Below, piece after piece: positions 36,651-45,998 of a stretch of 46,186 nucleotides of DNA; position 1 is the first letter of the stretch, and each line of letters starts with the position of its first letter. The notes beneath the pieces are model-generated. The model was not told the DNA's origin and searched no databases. It saw nothing but the letters and a program-made list of their open reading frames with translations. The stretch covers positions 1 to 46,186 of the forward strand of contig NZ_FMBK01000019.1 in the NCBI RefSeq assembly GCF_900095025.1, written 5' to 3'. The position numbers and the translations under genes are program-made. The DNA comes from Acinetobacter albensis. GTDB taxonomy: Bacteria; Pseudomonadota; Gammaproteobacteria; Pseudomonadales; Moraxellaceae.

Positions 36651-38015
36651 TTAGGCTTTTAACGCAGCAATTAATTTTTGATGTAAACCACCAAAGCCAC
36701 CATTTGACATGATGACTACCGCATCGCCCTCACCTGCTTCAGCCACAATCTGATGAAGAATCTCATCTAGAGTACGTACAATAATGGCTTTGTTAGATGC
36801 AGCATCAATAACAGGCTGTAAATCCCAGTCTAAACCTTCTGGCTGATACCAAATCACCTCATCTGCCAAACGCGCAGAATGTGCAAGTCCATCTTTATGA
36901 CTGCCCATACGCATAGTATTGGAACGAGGCTCAATAATCGCCCAAAGTTTGCGTTCACCTAAGCGTTTACGGGCACCGTCTAAAGTCGTTTCAATGGCTG
37001 TGGGATGGTGAGCAAAGTCATCATAAACTTCTATACCTTTCACCGTACCTAATAATTCCATACGGCGTTTGACTCCGCCAAAGTTTGAAAGTGCTTCACA
37101 TGCAGTTTCAATCGCAACACCGACATGCTCTGCTGCGGCAATGGTTGCTAAAGCATTCGCAACGCTGTGCTGTCCAGTCATATTCCACTTAACTTCGCCT
37201 TTTAATATCCCATTTTCAAGCACTTTAAAATGTGAGCCATCAGCGCTCAATTGCTCGGCTGAAAGTACCGCTTGTGGATGGGCTTCTAAACTTGTTCGAA
37301 CCACAGGTGTCCAACAGCCTTGTTCTAGAACTTCATCAATATGGGTTTCAGTGATCGGTGCAATAATACGGCCTTCACTTGGAATAGTACGCACCAAATG
37401 ATGGAATTGTCTTTGGATAGCAGCCAAATCATCAAAGATATCGGCATGATCAAATTCCAGATTATTTAAAATAGCTGTTTTAGGGTGGTAATGTACAAAC
37501 TTGGAACGCTTGTCAAAGAATGCAGAATCGTATTCATCGGCTTCTACACAAAAATATTGTCCGCCGCCTAAACGTGCACTTTCGCTAAAACCCAGTGGTA
37601 CGCCACCAATCAAAAACCCTGGATTTAAACCCGCTTGATCGAGTACCCATGCCAACATGGTGGTCGTTGTGGTTTTACCATGAGTCCCTGCCACACCTAA
37701 AACGTGTTTACCTTGCAGTACATAATCTGCCAAAAATTGTGGACCTGAAATATAGGCTAAACCTTCATTCAACATATATTCAATGGCATCAATACCACGT
37801 TTCATGGCATTCCCCACAATCACTAAATCTGGATGCGGTTGTAAATGACTACGATCATAACCTTGCATTAAGGTAATGCCTGCATTTTCCAATTGGGTTG
37901 ACATCGGTGGATAGACGTTTGCATCTGAACCCGTCACGGTATGTCCTAAATCTCGTGCCAATAATGCAAGCGAACCCATAAAAGTGCCGCAAATACCCAA
38001 AATATGCAGATGCAT
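36651..38015 (-). CDS. mpl: Mpl, murein tripeptide ligase
   Basis: Ligates recycled L-Ala-D-Glu-meso-DAP tripeptide to UDP-MurNAc in peptidoglycan recycling. The 454-residue Mur-ligase fold begins MHLHILGICGTFMGSLALLA, has the ATP loop GVAGTHGKTTTT, YDDFAHHPTAI and the NGGFGG end typical of Mpl rather than MurC. The start at 38015 follows GGAG at 9 bases; a GTG at 38030 overlaps that site and is not favoured. anmK, another recycling gene, is nearby but not linked. Confidence 0.95.
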   Translation of the reverse strand: MHLHILGICGTFMGSLALLARDLGHTVTGSDANVYPPMSTQLENAGITLMQGYDRSHLQPHPDLVIVGNAMKRGIDAIEYMLNEGLAYISGPQFLADYVLQGKHVLGVAGTHGKTTTTTMLAWVLDQAGLNPGFLIGGVPLGFSESARLGGGQYFCVEADEYDSAFFDKRSKFVHYHPKTAILNNLEFDHADIFDDLAAIQRQFHHLVRTIPSEGRIIAPITETHIDEVLEQGCWTPVVRTSLEAHPQAVLSAEQLSADGSHFKVLENGILKGEVKWNMTGQHSVANALATIAAAEHVGVAIETACEALSNFGGVKRRMELLGTVKGIEVYDDFAHHPTAIETTLDGARKRLGERKLWAIIEPRSNTMRMGSHKDGLAHSARLADEVIWYQPEGLDWDLQPVIDAASNKAIIVRTLDEILHQIVAEAGEGDAVVIMSNGGFGGLHQKLIAALKA

Positions 38016-38268
38016 TGATTTTAACTCCACTATTATTTTGACACATCACATATTCAGACGTGCTGTTGTCATGATTTATTCGATTTGGAAGCAACGATAT
38101 CAAGGGTTTTACCGAAAAGATAGTCTTTCTTGTATCTTATTCATTGCAATCTAGACAGCGGTTATATTGGAATATATTTTTATTTTTAAGCAGAAATATG
38201 AAGCGAAATAACATACTTTTTAGAGTGAAAAACGTAAAATATAAAGTCTTGCCCGTGATCTATCTGCC

Positions 38269-38610
38269 ATGCTATTTCCCTTATTATTATTGATTTTTGC
38301 TAACTGTTTTATGACACTTGCGTGGTATGGGCATTTAAAATTTTTACCTCATGATGCGCCGCTTTGGCAAGCGATTCTATTGAGTTGGGTCATTGCCCTG
38401 TTTGAGTACAGTTTAATGATTCCTGCTACTAAACTTTTAGCACAACAAGGCTGGGCAGTTGGGCAAATGAAAATTACCCAAGAAGTGGTGACTTTACTGG
38501 TTTTTATTCCTTTTATGCTTTTGATGTTCAAGCAACCGTTTAAATTGGATTATATTTGGGCAGGTTTGTGTCTTTTAGGCTGCGTGTATTTTGTGTTTAG
38601 AAGCCAGTAA
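38269..38610 (+). CDS. DUF486 family small membrane protein
   Basis: A 113-residue protein with four hydrophobic segments (MLFPLLLLIFANCFMTLAWY, AILLSWVIALFEYSLMIPA, VVTLLVFIPFMLLMF, AGLCLLGCVYFVF) that resembles the DUF486 branch of the drug/metabolite transporter superfamily. Family members often work as small multidrug-type transporters, but none is assigned with certainty. No good ribosome binding site precedes the ATG. It is divergent from mpl across 250 bp. Confidence 0.8.
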   Translation: MLFPLLLLIFANCFMTLAWYGHLKFLPHDAPLWQAILLSWVIALFEYSLMIPATKLLAQQGWAVGQMKITQEVVTLLVFIPFMLLMFKQPFKLDYIWAGLCLLGCVYFVFRSQ

Positions 38611-38949
38611 AATTTAAGCTGATAAAAAGTCTATATAGTTTGTACAACAGAGTCTTTTCAATGGTGATTGAATTCTGGACATAAACTGGGTTCGACTGAG
38701 TTTGATTGGGGAAAAGTAAGCATAGGCATGCTATACGCAAAAATCATTAAATAGGCCGAAAATTCTATCAATTACAGAAACTTTGCTTATTCAGTGTATT
38801 CTCGGCTTATGCTACAAAATCTACTCTATTGATTGCTCAGTTTACGAATAACGTTTCTAAGCATCAATTTAGTTTTAGTTTTTGAAATCAATTTATTTAT
38901 TATTTTTCTAAAAATAGCGAAAATATCGCGCTACACGAACTGTTAAATT

Positions 38950-38977
38950 TTGGCGAGACGAATTTTCAGTCTATAAT
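38950..38977 (+). promoter_or_regulatory. purEK promoter
   Basis: TTGGCG (38950-38955), 16-bp spacer, perfect TATAAT (38972-38977), about 75 bp before the purE start. The 340 bases before it, back to 38611, show no gene. Confidence 0.75.
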
Positions 38978-39055
38978 AGCGGGCTTGTAATTCATTTAAA
39001 GCTTGGCATGGGTCAAGATTTTCCCTTCCTTACATTCGTTTATGGAATATTTGCA

Positions 39056-39568
39056 ATGAATACGGCTGCTGCACAAAACACACCTCTCGTTGGAATTATC
39101 ATGGGTTCTCAATCTGATTGGGCAACTTTAGAACATACCGCCAATATGCTGAAACAGCTGGGCGTGCCATTTGAAGCGGAAGTGGTTTCTGCACACCGTA
39201 CACCTGATCGTTTATTTGAATATGCCGAAACAGCGCGTGATCGTGGTATTCAAGTGATTATTGCCGGTGCTGGTGGTGCAGCACATTTACCAGGGATGTG
39301 CGCAGCAAAAACCGATTTACCCGTTTTAGGCGTACCCGTAAAATCTTCGATTTTAAATGGTGTAGATTCATTGCTTTCAATTGTACAAATGCCAGCGGGT
39401 ATTGCAGTTGGCACATTGGCGATTGGCCCTGCGGGTGCAACCAATGCAGCCATTATGGCAGCTCAAATCTTGGGTTTAACCCGCCCTGAAATTGCCAAAA
39501 ATGTTGCAGCATTTCGTGCTGCTCAGACGGATAAAGTCGCCAGTAACAATATCCCCGGTCAAGCTTAA
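39056..39568 (+). CDS. purE: PurE, N5-carboxyaminoimidazole ribonucleotide mutase
   Basis: Converts N5-CAIR to CAIR in purine synthesis. From the ATG at 39056 it is 170 residues, matching E. coli PurE (169). The catalytic motifs [20 protein letters not shown] and [11 protein letters not shown] are complete. An in-frame ATG at 39008 would add 16 non-conserved residues. purK follows after 15 bases, so substrate and product enzymes are co-expressed. Confidence 0.97.
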   Translation: MNTAAAQNTPLVGIIMGSQSDWATLEHTANMLKQLGVPFEAEVVSAHRTPDRLFEYAETARDRGIQVIIAGAGGAAHLPGMCAAKTDLPVLGVPVKSSILNGVDSLLSIVQMPAGIAVGTLAIGPAGATNAAIMAAQILGLTRPEIAKNVAAFRAAQTDKVASNNIPGQA

Positions 39569-39583
39569 AACGAGACATATATT

Positions 39584-40705
39584 ATGGATAAGACCATCGG
39601 TATTTTTGGAGGAGGTCAGCTTGGCCGTATGATGGCACAAGCTGCCCTTCCCCTAAATATTCAATGTACTTTCTTTGAAGCGAATGCAGATTGTCCATCG
39701 GTTGCATTGGGTCAGGTCATTTCTCCTAAAGCTGAAAATGGATTAAATCAGTTTATTCAGAGTGCAGATGTTTTTAGCCTTGAGTTTGAAAACACGCCTC
39801 TTGCAGATGTTGATGTACTCACCAAACAAAAAGAATTATATCCATCGCGTCAGGCTTTGGCGATTGCCCAAAACCGCTTGCTTGAAAAAGCATTATTTGA
39901 TGAGCTCGGTATTCCTGTTGCACCGTATAAAGCGGTCAATTCTTTAGAAAGTTTAGAACAAGCCGTGACAGAACTGGGTTTACCAATTGTTCTGAAAACC
40001 ACCACAGGTGGTTATGATGGCAAAGGTCAGTTTGTAGTGCGTAGCAGCAATCAAATCCAGCAAGCATGGCTCGAACTTGGGCCAGCAGGTTCGCTTGTTG
40101 CGGAAAGTTTTGTGAATTTCTCGCGTGAAGTGTCCATTATTGCCGTTCGTGGACAAAATGGTGAAGTTAAAACTTGGTCATTGGCTGAAAATCATCATCA
40201 CAACGGTATTTTATCGCATTCGATTGTACCGGCACCAAAAAGCTTAGATTTACAACCGGTTGCGCAAGATTATATTACTCGCCTACTCAATCATTTAAAT
40301 TATGTCGGTGTTCTCACTTTAGAATTATTTGTCACAGATAAAGGTCTATTTGCTAATGAAATGGCACCTCGCGTGCATAATTCAGGGCATTGGTCGATTG
40401 AAGGTGCAGTATGTTCACAGTTTGAAAATCACATTCGTGCGGTTGCTGGTTTACCTTTAGGTTCAACTGATGTGATTCGTCCGAGTGTGATGGTCAATAT
40501 TATAGGTCAGCATCCAAAAACGGAAGCTGTCTTGGCACTGAATGGCGCACACTTACATCTGTATAATAAAGCAGAGCGTGAAGGTCGTAAAATTGGTCAT
40601 ATTACACTGATGCCAAATGACAGCATCGAATTGACCCGTTTATGTCGTCAATTGGCAAAAATTTTGCCTCAACCTTTAGCATTGACTCAAGATATGAACA
40701 TTTAA
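39584..40705 (+). CDS. purK: PurK, N5-carboxyaminoimidazole ribonucleotide synthase
   Basis: ATP-grasp enzyme that carboxylates AIR with bicarbonate, feeding PurE. The 373 residues begin IGIFGGGQLGRMMAQAA, carry the ATP-grasp blocks (IVLKTTTGGYDGKGQFVV, LVAESFVNFSREVSII) and the active-site end NEMAPRVHNSGHWSIEGA. It is slightly longer than E. coli PurK (355). It ends at a strong terminator. Confidence 0.97.
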   Translation: MDKTIGIFGGGQLGRMMAQAALPLNIQCTFFEANADCPSVALGQVISPKAENGLNQFIQSADVFSLEFENTPLADVDVLTKQKELYPSRQALAIAQNRLLEKALFDELGIPVAPYKAVNSLESLEQAVTELGLPIVLKTTTGGYDGKGQFVVRSSNQIQQAWLELGPAGSLVAESFVNFSREVSIIAVRGQNGEVKTWSLAENHHHNGILSHSIVPAPKSLDLQPVAQDYITRLLNHLNYVGVLTLELFVTDKGLFANEMAPRVHNSGHWSIEGAVCSQFENHIRAVAGLPLGSTDVIRPSVMVNIIGQHPKTEAVLALNGAHLHLYNKAEREGRKIGHITLMPNDSIELTRLCRQLAKILPQPLALTQDMNI

Positions 40706-40721
40706 TCCTGAGATTGAATAC

Positions 40722-40755
40722 AAAAAAAGCGTTCATGTTTATGAGCGCTTTTTTT
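40722..40755 (+). terminator. purK terminator
   Basis: AAAAAAAGCGTTCAT and ATGAGCGCTTTTTTT pair with one G-U, loop GTTT, and a long T run. Confidence 0.9.
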
Positions 40756-40918
40756 AGGTCTGAAGTTCGGGCATGATTGCGCCCTTTTTAAGAGAAAGCA
40801 TCATGGATCGGGGCAGAATAAAAAAATAGGCGATGTAAGTTAAGCTCTTATATTAAAAATATAATCATTCAAAATTTTTGCGGTGTTCTTACATTACTGG
40901 AAACTAACAAGCATAGCT

Positions 40919-41274
40919 TTTAAATTCAAATCATTAAAAATAAATTCAAAGTTTATGAATTTAAACAGCAGGGTTATTTTTGATTTTATAAAATACGAAT
41001 TCAAAGTCGGATCGTAGTGTTTGAATTTAAAATTTTAACTTGAGTGAATGGTTTTTGAATTTAAAAAAATAAAATTTAATTCATTGAAATATTAGATAAT
41101 TAATTTATCCACAGGCTATTTGAATTCAAATAATCGGTTTAAATTTAAAAAATGAATTTAAATTCATATAGGTGGTGGTTTTTTGAATTCAAAAGGGCGA
41201 AAAATAAAAATGTGGATAAGTTTTTCGGTTGAAATACAGAATATGAATTTAAAATAAAGAAAAATGAATTTAAA
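40919..41274. repeat. Array of about twelve TTTRAATTYAAA repeats (satellite locus C)
   Basis: In the 650-bp gap between purK and the transglycosylase gene, the 12-mer recurs at 40919, 40954, 41020, 41054, 41119, 41138 and 41182, with one-or-two-base variants at 40939, 40995, 41152-41167 (palindrome ATGAATTTAAATTCAT), 41242 and 41263. Many are palindromic (TTTGAATTCAAA). Spacings of 19-20 and 29-30 bp recur, as in locus A. The array continues almost to the next gene's start, so it could also affect that promoter. Confidence 0.75.
41105..41219. promoter_or_regulatory. Inverted pair of perfect DnaA boxes within locus C
   Basis: TTATCCACA at 41105-41113 (plus) and TGTGGATAA at 41211-41219 (minus) face each other, 97 bp apart, embedded in the 12-mer array. 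Confidence 0.75.
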
Positions 41275-41355
41275 TTTACGATTTGATTTAGAACTTTTTG
41301 AATGATGATGGTATGGTAAAAATATAATTTAGATTCAAATGTTGTAAAGGATATG

Positions 41356-42636
41356 ATGATTCGCTTAGCTTCTGTTTTAGGTTCAGTTTTTCTTGCAATG
41401 ACTCAAGCCCATGCTGAGCTGATTATTAATGGCCAACCAGCAAGTTCTAATCTTTCTCCAGCACCAAGTTTTTCTGCACAAAATAATTTTCAGCAATGTA
41501 TTGCAAATTTGCGTTCTCAGGCAGTGGCCTCAGGGGTAAATGGCTCGACATATGATCGTTATACCCAAAACTTAATGCCTGATTATTCAGTGATTGATAA
41601 ATTGAATTATCAACCTGAGTTTTCTACACCTATTTGGGACTATTTGTCTGGTTTGGTTGATGATGAGCGGGTACAGCTGGGGCAGCAAAAACTAGCTCAA
41701 CATCGGGAGGTACTCAATCGCGTTGCATCTGTATATGGAGTGCCTGCTGAAACAGTGGTGGCTGTTTGGGGTGTTGAAAGTAATTTTGGTGGAATTTCGG
41801 GAAGTTATCCTTTATTGCAGGCTTTGGGTACTTTAAGTTGTGAGGGGCGTCGTCAAAGTTATTTTCGTGGCGAGTTTTTTGCCACCATGCGAATTTTACA
41901 ACGCGGTGATTTAAGTGAATCTCAAATGAAAGGTTCTTGGGCGGGTGCGTTTGGTCATACCCAATTTATGCCATCTACTTATGAAGAGCTTGCTGTTGAC
42001 TTTGATGGCGATGGCCGTCGTGATTTGGTTTCGAGTACCTCAGATGCCTTGGCTTCTACTGCAAATTTCTTAAAAAAACGGGGTTGGCAAACAGGGCAAC
42101 CTTGGGGCTTTGAGGTTCGAATTCCTGAGACAATGTCGATAAATGGTGAAGGGCGTCGTAATAAAAAGTCTTTAAGTCATTGGATGAGCCGTGGTTTGGT
42201 TCGTGCCGATGGTAGTCCTTTAGTACAAGGGAGTCTATCTGAAAACAGTTCGGCTGGATTAATGGCACCTGCGGGTGCAAATGGTCCTGTATTCTTGGTG
42301 TTTAAAAATTTCGATGCTATCTATAGTTATAACGCTGCGGAAAGTTATGCTTTAGCGATTGCGCATTTATCTGATCGTTTACAAGGCAAAGCGGGTTTTA
42401 GTAAGTCTTGGCCGACAGCAGATGCGGGAACCTCAAGAGCAGAGCGCCGTGAAATTCAGCAATTTTTAATTAATCGTGGTTATGACATTGGTGCAGTGGA
42501 TGGTTTAATTGGTGATAAAAGTCGTCAAGCCATTCGTCAAGAGCAAATTCGTTTGGGTTTAAGTTCGACAGGACGTGCAGGACAACAAATTTTAAGTGTT
42601 ATTCGCAATGAAAATGCTAAAAATATGATGCAATAA
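41356..42636 (+). CDS. Lytic murein transglycosylase, MltB-type, with peptidoglycan-binding domain
   Basis: Cleaves peptidoglycan glycan strands to 1,6-anhydro products in the periplasm. The protein has a signal peptide (AHA-EL near residue 20), the SLT_2/MltB catalytic domain with the catalytic Glu141 in AVWGVESNFGG, GSWAGAFGHTQFMPSTY and DFDGDGRRDL, and a C-terminal peptidoglycan-binding domain (AERREIQQFLINRGYDIGAVDG). There is no lipobox, unlike E. coli MltB. AAGGAT directly precedes ATGATG; the second ATG (41356) is at better spacing. The AnhMurNAc it makes is substrate for neighbouring AnmK. Confidence 0.9.
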   Translation: MIRLASVLGSVFLAMTQAHAELIINGQPASSNLSPAPSFSAQNNFQQCIANLRSQAVASGVNGSTYDRYTQNLMPDYSVIDKLNYQPEFSTPIWDYLSGLVDDERVQLGQQKLAQHREVLNRVASVYGVPAETVVAVWGVESNFGGISGSYPLLQALGTLSCEGRRQSYFRGEFFATMRILQRGDLSESQMKGSWAGAFGHTQFMPSTYEELAVDFDGDGRRDLVSSTSDALASTANFLKKRGWQTGQPWGFEVRIPETMSINGEGRRNKKSLSHWMSRGLVRADGSPLVQGSLSENSSAGLMAPAGANGPVFLVFKNFDAIYSYNAAESYALAIAHLSDRLQGKAGFSKSWPTADAGTSRAERREIQQFLINRGYDIGAVDGLIGDKSRQAIRQEQIRLGLSSTGRAGQQILSVIRNENAKNMMQ

Positions 42637-42649
42637 ATTTTTGATCATC

Positions 42650-42678
42650 AAAAAGGTCAGCTTGAAGCTGACCTTTTT
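42650..42678. terminator. Bidirectional terminator between the transglycosylase gene and anmK
   Basis: AAAAAGGTCAGCT (42650-42662) and AGCTGACCTTTTT (42666-42678) form a perfect 13-bp stem with loop TGA, with T runs both ways. Confidence 0.9.
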
Positions 42679-42696
42679 ATTTTGGCTAACTTATTC

Positions 42697-43824
42697 TTAT
42701 ACAGCAGTCATTGTTCCCAAAATACGATATCCAGATGCACCTGTCACCGTAGGCAAGTTACCGCTCTGTTGGGTGATAAAACGCATGGCCAACCATGCAA
42801 ATGCGGTCGCTTCTACCCAAATTGGTGCTAAACCTAAGACAGAGGTAGTTTGTACTGACCAATTGTGTTTGCGTAAGCGCCAACGTAATTGTTCAAGCAA
42901 ATATGAATTATAGGCACCACCTCCACATACATAGACTTCACCTGTATCCATATTTGAGCGGTAAATCGCTTTTTTTATGGCGCGTGTGGTGAGTTTTAAG
43001 AGTGTTGCCTGAACATTCTCAGGTGTATCTTCTAATTCGTTATATTCAGTATCATTATGCCAGTCGGCTATTTGTTCATCGAGCCATTCTAAATTGAAGT
43101 CTTCACGACCTGTACTTTTTGGAGGTTCTTTGGAGAAATATTCATGAGATTGTAAGCGGTCAAGTAAGCTGCGAATAGGTTGACCATAGGCAGCCCAATT
43201 GCCATTTTCATCATAAGGTTGTCCAGTATAACGATGGCACCAAGCATCCATTAAAATATTGGCAGGCCCTGTATCAAAACCAAATACACCTTCAGGATGG
43301 TTTGCAGGCAACATACTGACATTGGCAATACCACCCAGGTTTAAAATGACGCGATGAATACTAGAATGTTGAAATAAGGCTTGATGAAATGCAGGCACTA
43401 AAGGTGCACCTTGACCACCCGCAGCCATGTCGCGACGTCTAAAATCTGAAATCACAGGAATTTGAGTAATTTCGGTAATGATATTGGGGTCGCCAATTTG
43501 AAGGGTAAAGCCATGTTCAGGGCGGTGACGAATGGTTTGTCCATGCGAACCAATCGCTTTAATATGGTTACGATCTAAGTGATTCTTTTCAATCAGCTCA
43601 TTAATCCCATGCCCAATCATTTGAGCCAAAGCAACATCTGCTTTACCCATACGATCAATTTCATTGTCATCTGGCAAAGTGAGCGCCATTAATTCATCAC
43701 GTAAATCTAAATCAAAGGACAAGGTCAGAGTGGCGTGAAGCTGCAAAGGATCAAAGGAAGCAGCCACGATGTCAACGCCATCCATGCTGGTGCCGGTCAT
43801 TACCCCAATATAGATCGCTGTCAT
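42697..43824 (-). CDS. anmK: Anhydro-N-acetylmuramic acid kinase
   Basis: Phosphorylates and opens anhMurNAc to MurNAc-6-P in peptidoglycan recycling. From the ATG at 43824 it is 375 residues (E. coli AnmK 369) and begins IYIGVMTGTSMDGVDIV, the family's phosphate motif. GSHGQTIRH, NLGGIANVS, GFDTGPANILMDAW and CGGGAYN are all present. A longer frame from 43911 would overlap the tyrS start and is rejected. It converges on the transglycosylase that makes its substrate's precursor and is divergent from tyrS with 80 bp between the starts. Confidence 0.95.
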   Translation of the reverse strand: MTAIYIGVMTGTSMDGVDIVAASFDPLQLHATLTLSFDLDLRDELMALTLPDDNEIDRMGKADVALAQMIGHGINELIEKNHLDRNHIKAIGSHGQTIRHRPEHGFTLQIGDPNIITEITQIPVISDFRRRDMAAGGQGAPLVPAFHQALFQHSSIHRVILNLGGIANVSMLPANHPEGVFGFDTGPANILMDAWCHRYTGQPYDENGNWAAYGQPIRSLLDRLQSHEYFSKEPPKSTGREDFNLEWLDEQIADWHNDTEYNELEDTPENVQATLLKLTTRAIKKAIYRSNMDTGEVYVCGGGAYNSYLLEQLRWRLRKHNWSVQTTSVLGLAPIWVEATAFAWLAMRFITQQSGNLPTVTGASGYRILGTMTAV

Positions 43825-43904
43825 GATGATAGTTAAGCCTGCATTGTGCTGAAAAAGTGTTAGTATATCGCACAAATTGTATAACAGATGTATTGGGTTT
43901 TGTG

Positions 43905-45119
43905 ATGTCAAATTTCCTGCCGGCTGAAGAACAACTTGCCCTCATTCAACGAGGCACTCATGAAATTATTTCTGAAGAGGATCTGTTAAAGAAACTTAAA
44001 GAAAGTCGCCCCTTAAAAATTAAAGCGGGCTTTGATCCAACAGCACCTGACCTACATTTAGGTCACACTGTATTGATTAATAAGCTAAAGGTGTTCCAAG
44101 ATTTAGGTCATGAAGTGACTTTTTTAATTGGTGATTACACTGCTATGATTGGTGATCCAACAGGTAAAAGTGCAACACGTCCGCCTTTGTCGCGTGAGCA
44201 AGTATTGGAAAATGCCAAAACTTATCAAGAACAAGTCTTTAAAATTCTTGATCCAAATAAAACCAAAGTGCGTTTTAACTCTGAATGGTTCGCCACAAAA
44301 ACGGCTGCTGATCTGATTCAGTTGGCTTCACAGCAAACAGTTGCTCGTATGCTTGAGCGTGATGACTTTACCAAGCGTTATAACAGTCATCAGCCGATTG
44401 CGATTCACGAATTCTTGTATCCATTGGTTCAAGGGTATGACTCAATTGCATTAGAGGCTGATGTAGAGCTTGGTGGTACAGACCAAACCTTCAACTTATT
44501 AATGGGTCGTACGCTACAAGGTCGTTATGATCAAGAAGCGCAAGTTTGTATTACAGTACCCATTCTCGAAGGTTTGGATGGCGTCAACAAGATGTCTAAA
44601 TCTTTGGGTAACTATATTGGTGTCTTTGATGCACCGGGTGCAATGTACCAAAAAGTCCTTTCAATGCCAGATACCTTAATTGAACGTTATTTCGATTTGC
44701 TCAGTTTTAAATCTGTTGAAGAGATTGAGGCATTATTAAAAGAAGTGGCAGAAGGGCGTAACCCACAAGAAGTCAAGAAGATTCTGGCACTGGAGTTGGT
44801 GGAGCGTTTTCATGGCGCAGATGCCGCTGCTAATGCCCATAAAGGTGCAGGCAATATTATTACCGAAGGTGAACTTCCTGAAGGTACGCCAGAAGTAGTT
44901 ATTTCACGGTCAGAATTTGGCGGTGAAATGTTTATTGCTTCTATTTTACGTACGGCTGGCTTAACCAAAAATGCAGCACAAGCCAAAGATGCAGTAGCGC
45001 GTGGCGCTGTAAAGGTAGATTGGGAAGTGGTGGATGCAAACTTTTCAGTTGCTGAGAATAAAACTTATATTATTCAAGCAGGCAAAAAAGCGATTGCGAA
45101 GGTTATTTTCATTGACTAA
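43905..45119 (+). CDS. tyrS: Tyrosyl-tRNA synthetase
   Basis: Charges tRNA-Tyr. The 404-residue class I enzyme has HLGH (51-54) in the HIGH position, KMSKS (about 229-233) in [10 protein letters not shown], the tyrosine pocket ([21 protein letters not shown]) and a C-terminal S4 RNA-binding domain (about 340-404). It belongs to the longer TyrRS form rather than the 424-residue E. coli TyrS. The start at 43905 is chosen because residues before it are not conserved; the ribosome binding site is weak. Confidence 0.96.
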   Translation: MSNFLPAEEQLALIQRGTHEIISEEDLLKKLKESRPLKIKAGFDPTAPDLHLGHTVLINKLKVFQDLGHEVTFLIGDYTAMIGDPTGKSATRPPLSREQVLENAKTYQEQVFKILDPNKTKVRFNSEWFATKTAADLIQLASQQTVARMLERDDFTKRYNSHQPIAIHEFLYPLVQGYDSIALEADVELGGTDQTFNLLMGRTLQGRYDQEAQVCITVPILEGLDGVNKMSKSLGNYIGVFDAPGAMYQKVLSMPDTLIERYFDLLSFKSVEEIEALLKEVAEGRNPQEVKKILALELVERFHGADAAANAHKGAGNIITEGELPEGTPEVVISRSEFGGEMFIASILRTAGLTKNAAQAKDAVARGAVKVDWEVVDANFSVAENKTYIIQAGKKAIAKVIFID

Positions 45120-45137
45120 AAAAGCGTTAAATTATTG

Positions 45138-45171
45138 AAATAAAAGCAGACCTTGGTCTGCTTTTATTTTT
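45138..45171 (+). terminator. tyrS terminator
   Basis: AAATAAAAGCAGACC and GGTCTGCTTTTATTT form a perfect 15-bp stem (tip CTTG), followed by TTT. Confidence 0.9.
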
Positions 45172-45964
45172 TATTTATATATCTGGATTATGAATAAGTA
45201 AATTCAGAAAAAGTCCTATAAAAACAAAGATTAAATTTTCCCAAAAAGCTTGTAATGTTATTTGTTTATAGATAAGATTTATTCGCCACGCAGCGTGGAT
45301 ATAATATGTGTGAAACACTCTATATGTTTAAGTTTTGTAGATAACTATAATAATGACATCATGGATCGGTTAATGGTCTAACTCCGAGGGAGAGGTTTTG
45401 GGAGAGATCTCTTTCTTTTTTTCTATTTAAAATTGAGTAAATTTTAACTCAGCTTATTAAGCCAGTTTTTAGCATAATAAAGCCATGTTCTCAGGTGATT
45501 GATCTCTTCTTTTGGGAATAATCACGACAGAGCTTATGCAATTAAAAAAGTAATCTGGGTTTGCGCGGATATTTTCAAATCAATTAGTAAAAGAATAAAA
45601 GTAAGCTCCCTTGTTTTTCTCTAAACGGTTTATAGGCTGGGATGAATTTCACAAATAAATCACATGATTTCGAAAGAAGAGTGGATTGATCGCTTTCTTT
45701 TTAAATTAAAAGCTTAAAATAACCACTTTGGCGATAAGCTTATTTTATGGCTTACAATTACAATTATGTGAAAAAATCGAAGAGCTCACAGCTAAAGTTC
45801 TTTTTTAAAGAACTAGAAGTACTTTTATTTAGAAAAAAACAAATCCAATTAAGAAAAAATCAGCTTCCCACCCAATAAAAGTATAAAAAATAGCTTAAAA
45901 ATAGAGTTTTTGAGAGATTTGGTAGAAAAAATAAGCATACGTGAAAAATAAATCATTTTAGGGG
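45172..45964. other. Long intergenic region between tyrS and the rrn promoter
   Basis: About 790 AT-rich bases without a credible gene. Visible elements are CCACGC-A-GCGTGG (45286-45298) overlapping a TATAAT (45300-45305), AGTTCTTTTTTAAAGAACT near 45797, and a U-rich hairpin-like stretch near 45400-45425. It may hold upstream rrn promoters or degraded sequence. Confidence 0.45.
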
Positions 45965-45992
45965 TTGCGTGCTGTTATAAAGTGTATAGAAT
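45965..45992 (+). promoter_or_regulatory. rrn promoter (outward, rightward)
   Basis: TTGCGT (45965-45970), 16-bp spacer, TAGAAT (45987-45992), preceded by an AT-rich stretch that may be an UP element. It mirrors the left promoter in -35 and spacing. Confidence 0.7.
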
Positions 45993-45998
45993 ACGCTG

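Noticed and set aside
40801..45370. TCATGGATCGG found at both about 40801 and 45359
   Set aside because: An 11-base match without extended flanking similarity is compatible with chance.
45747..45878. Possible 43-residue reading frame (MAYNYNYVKK...)
   Set aside because: No ribosome binding site, no family, and composition matches the surrounding AT-rich non-coding sequence.
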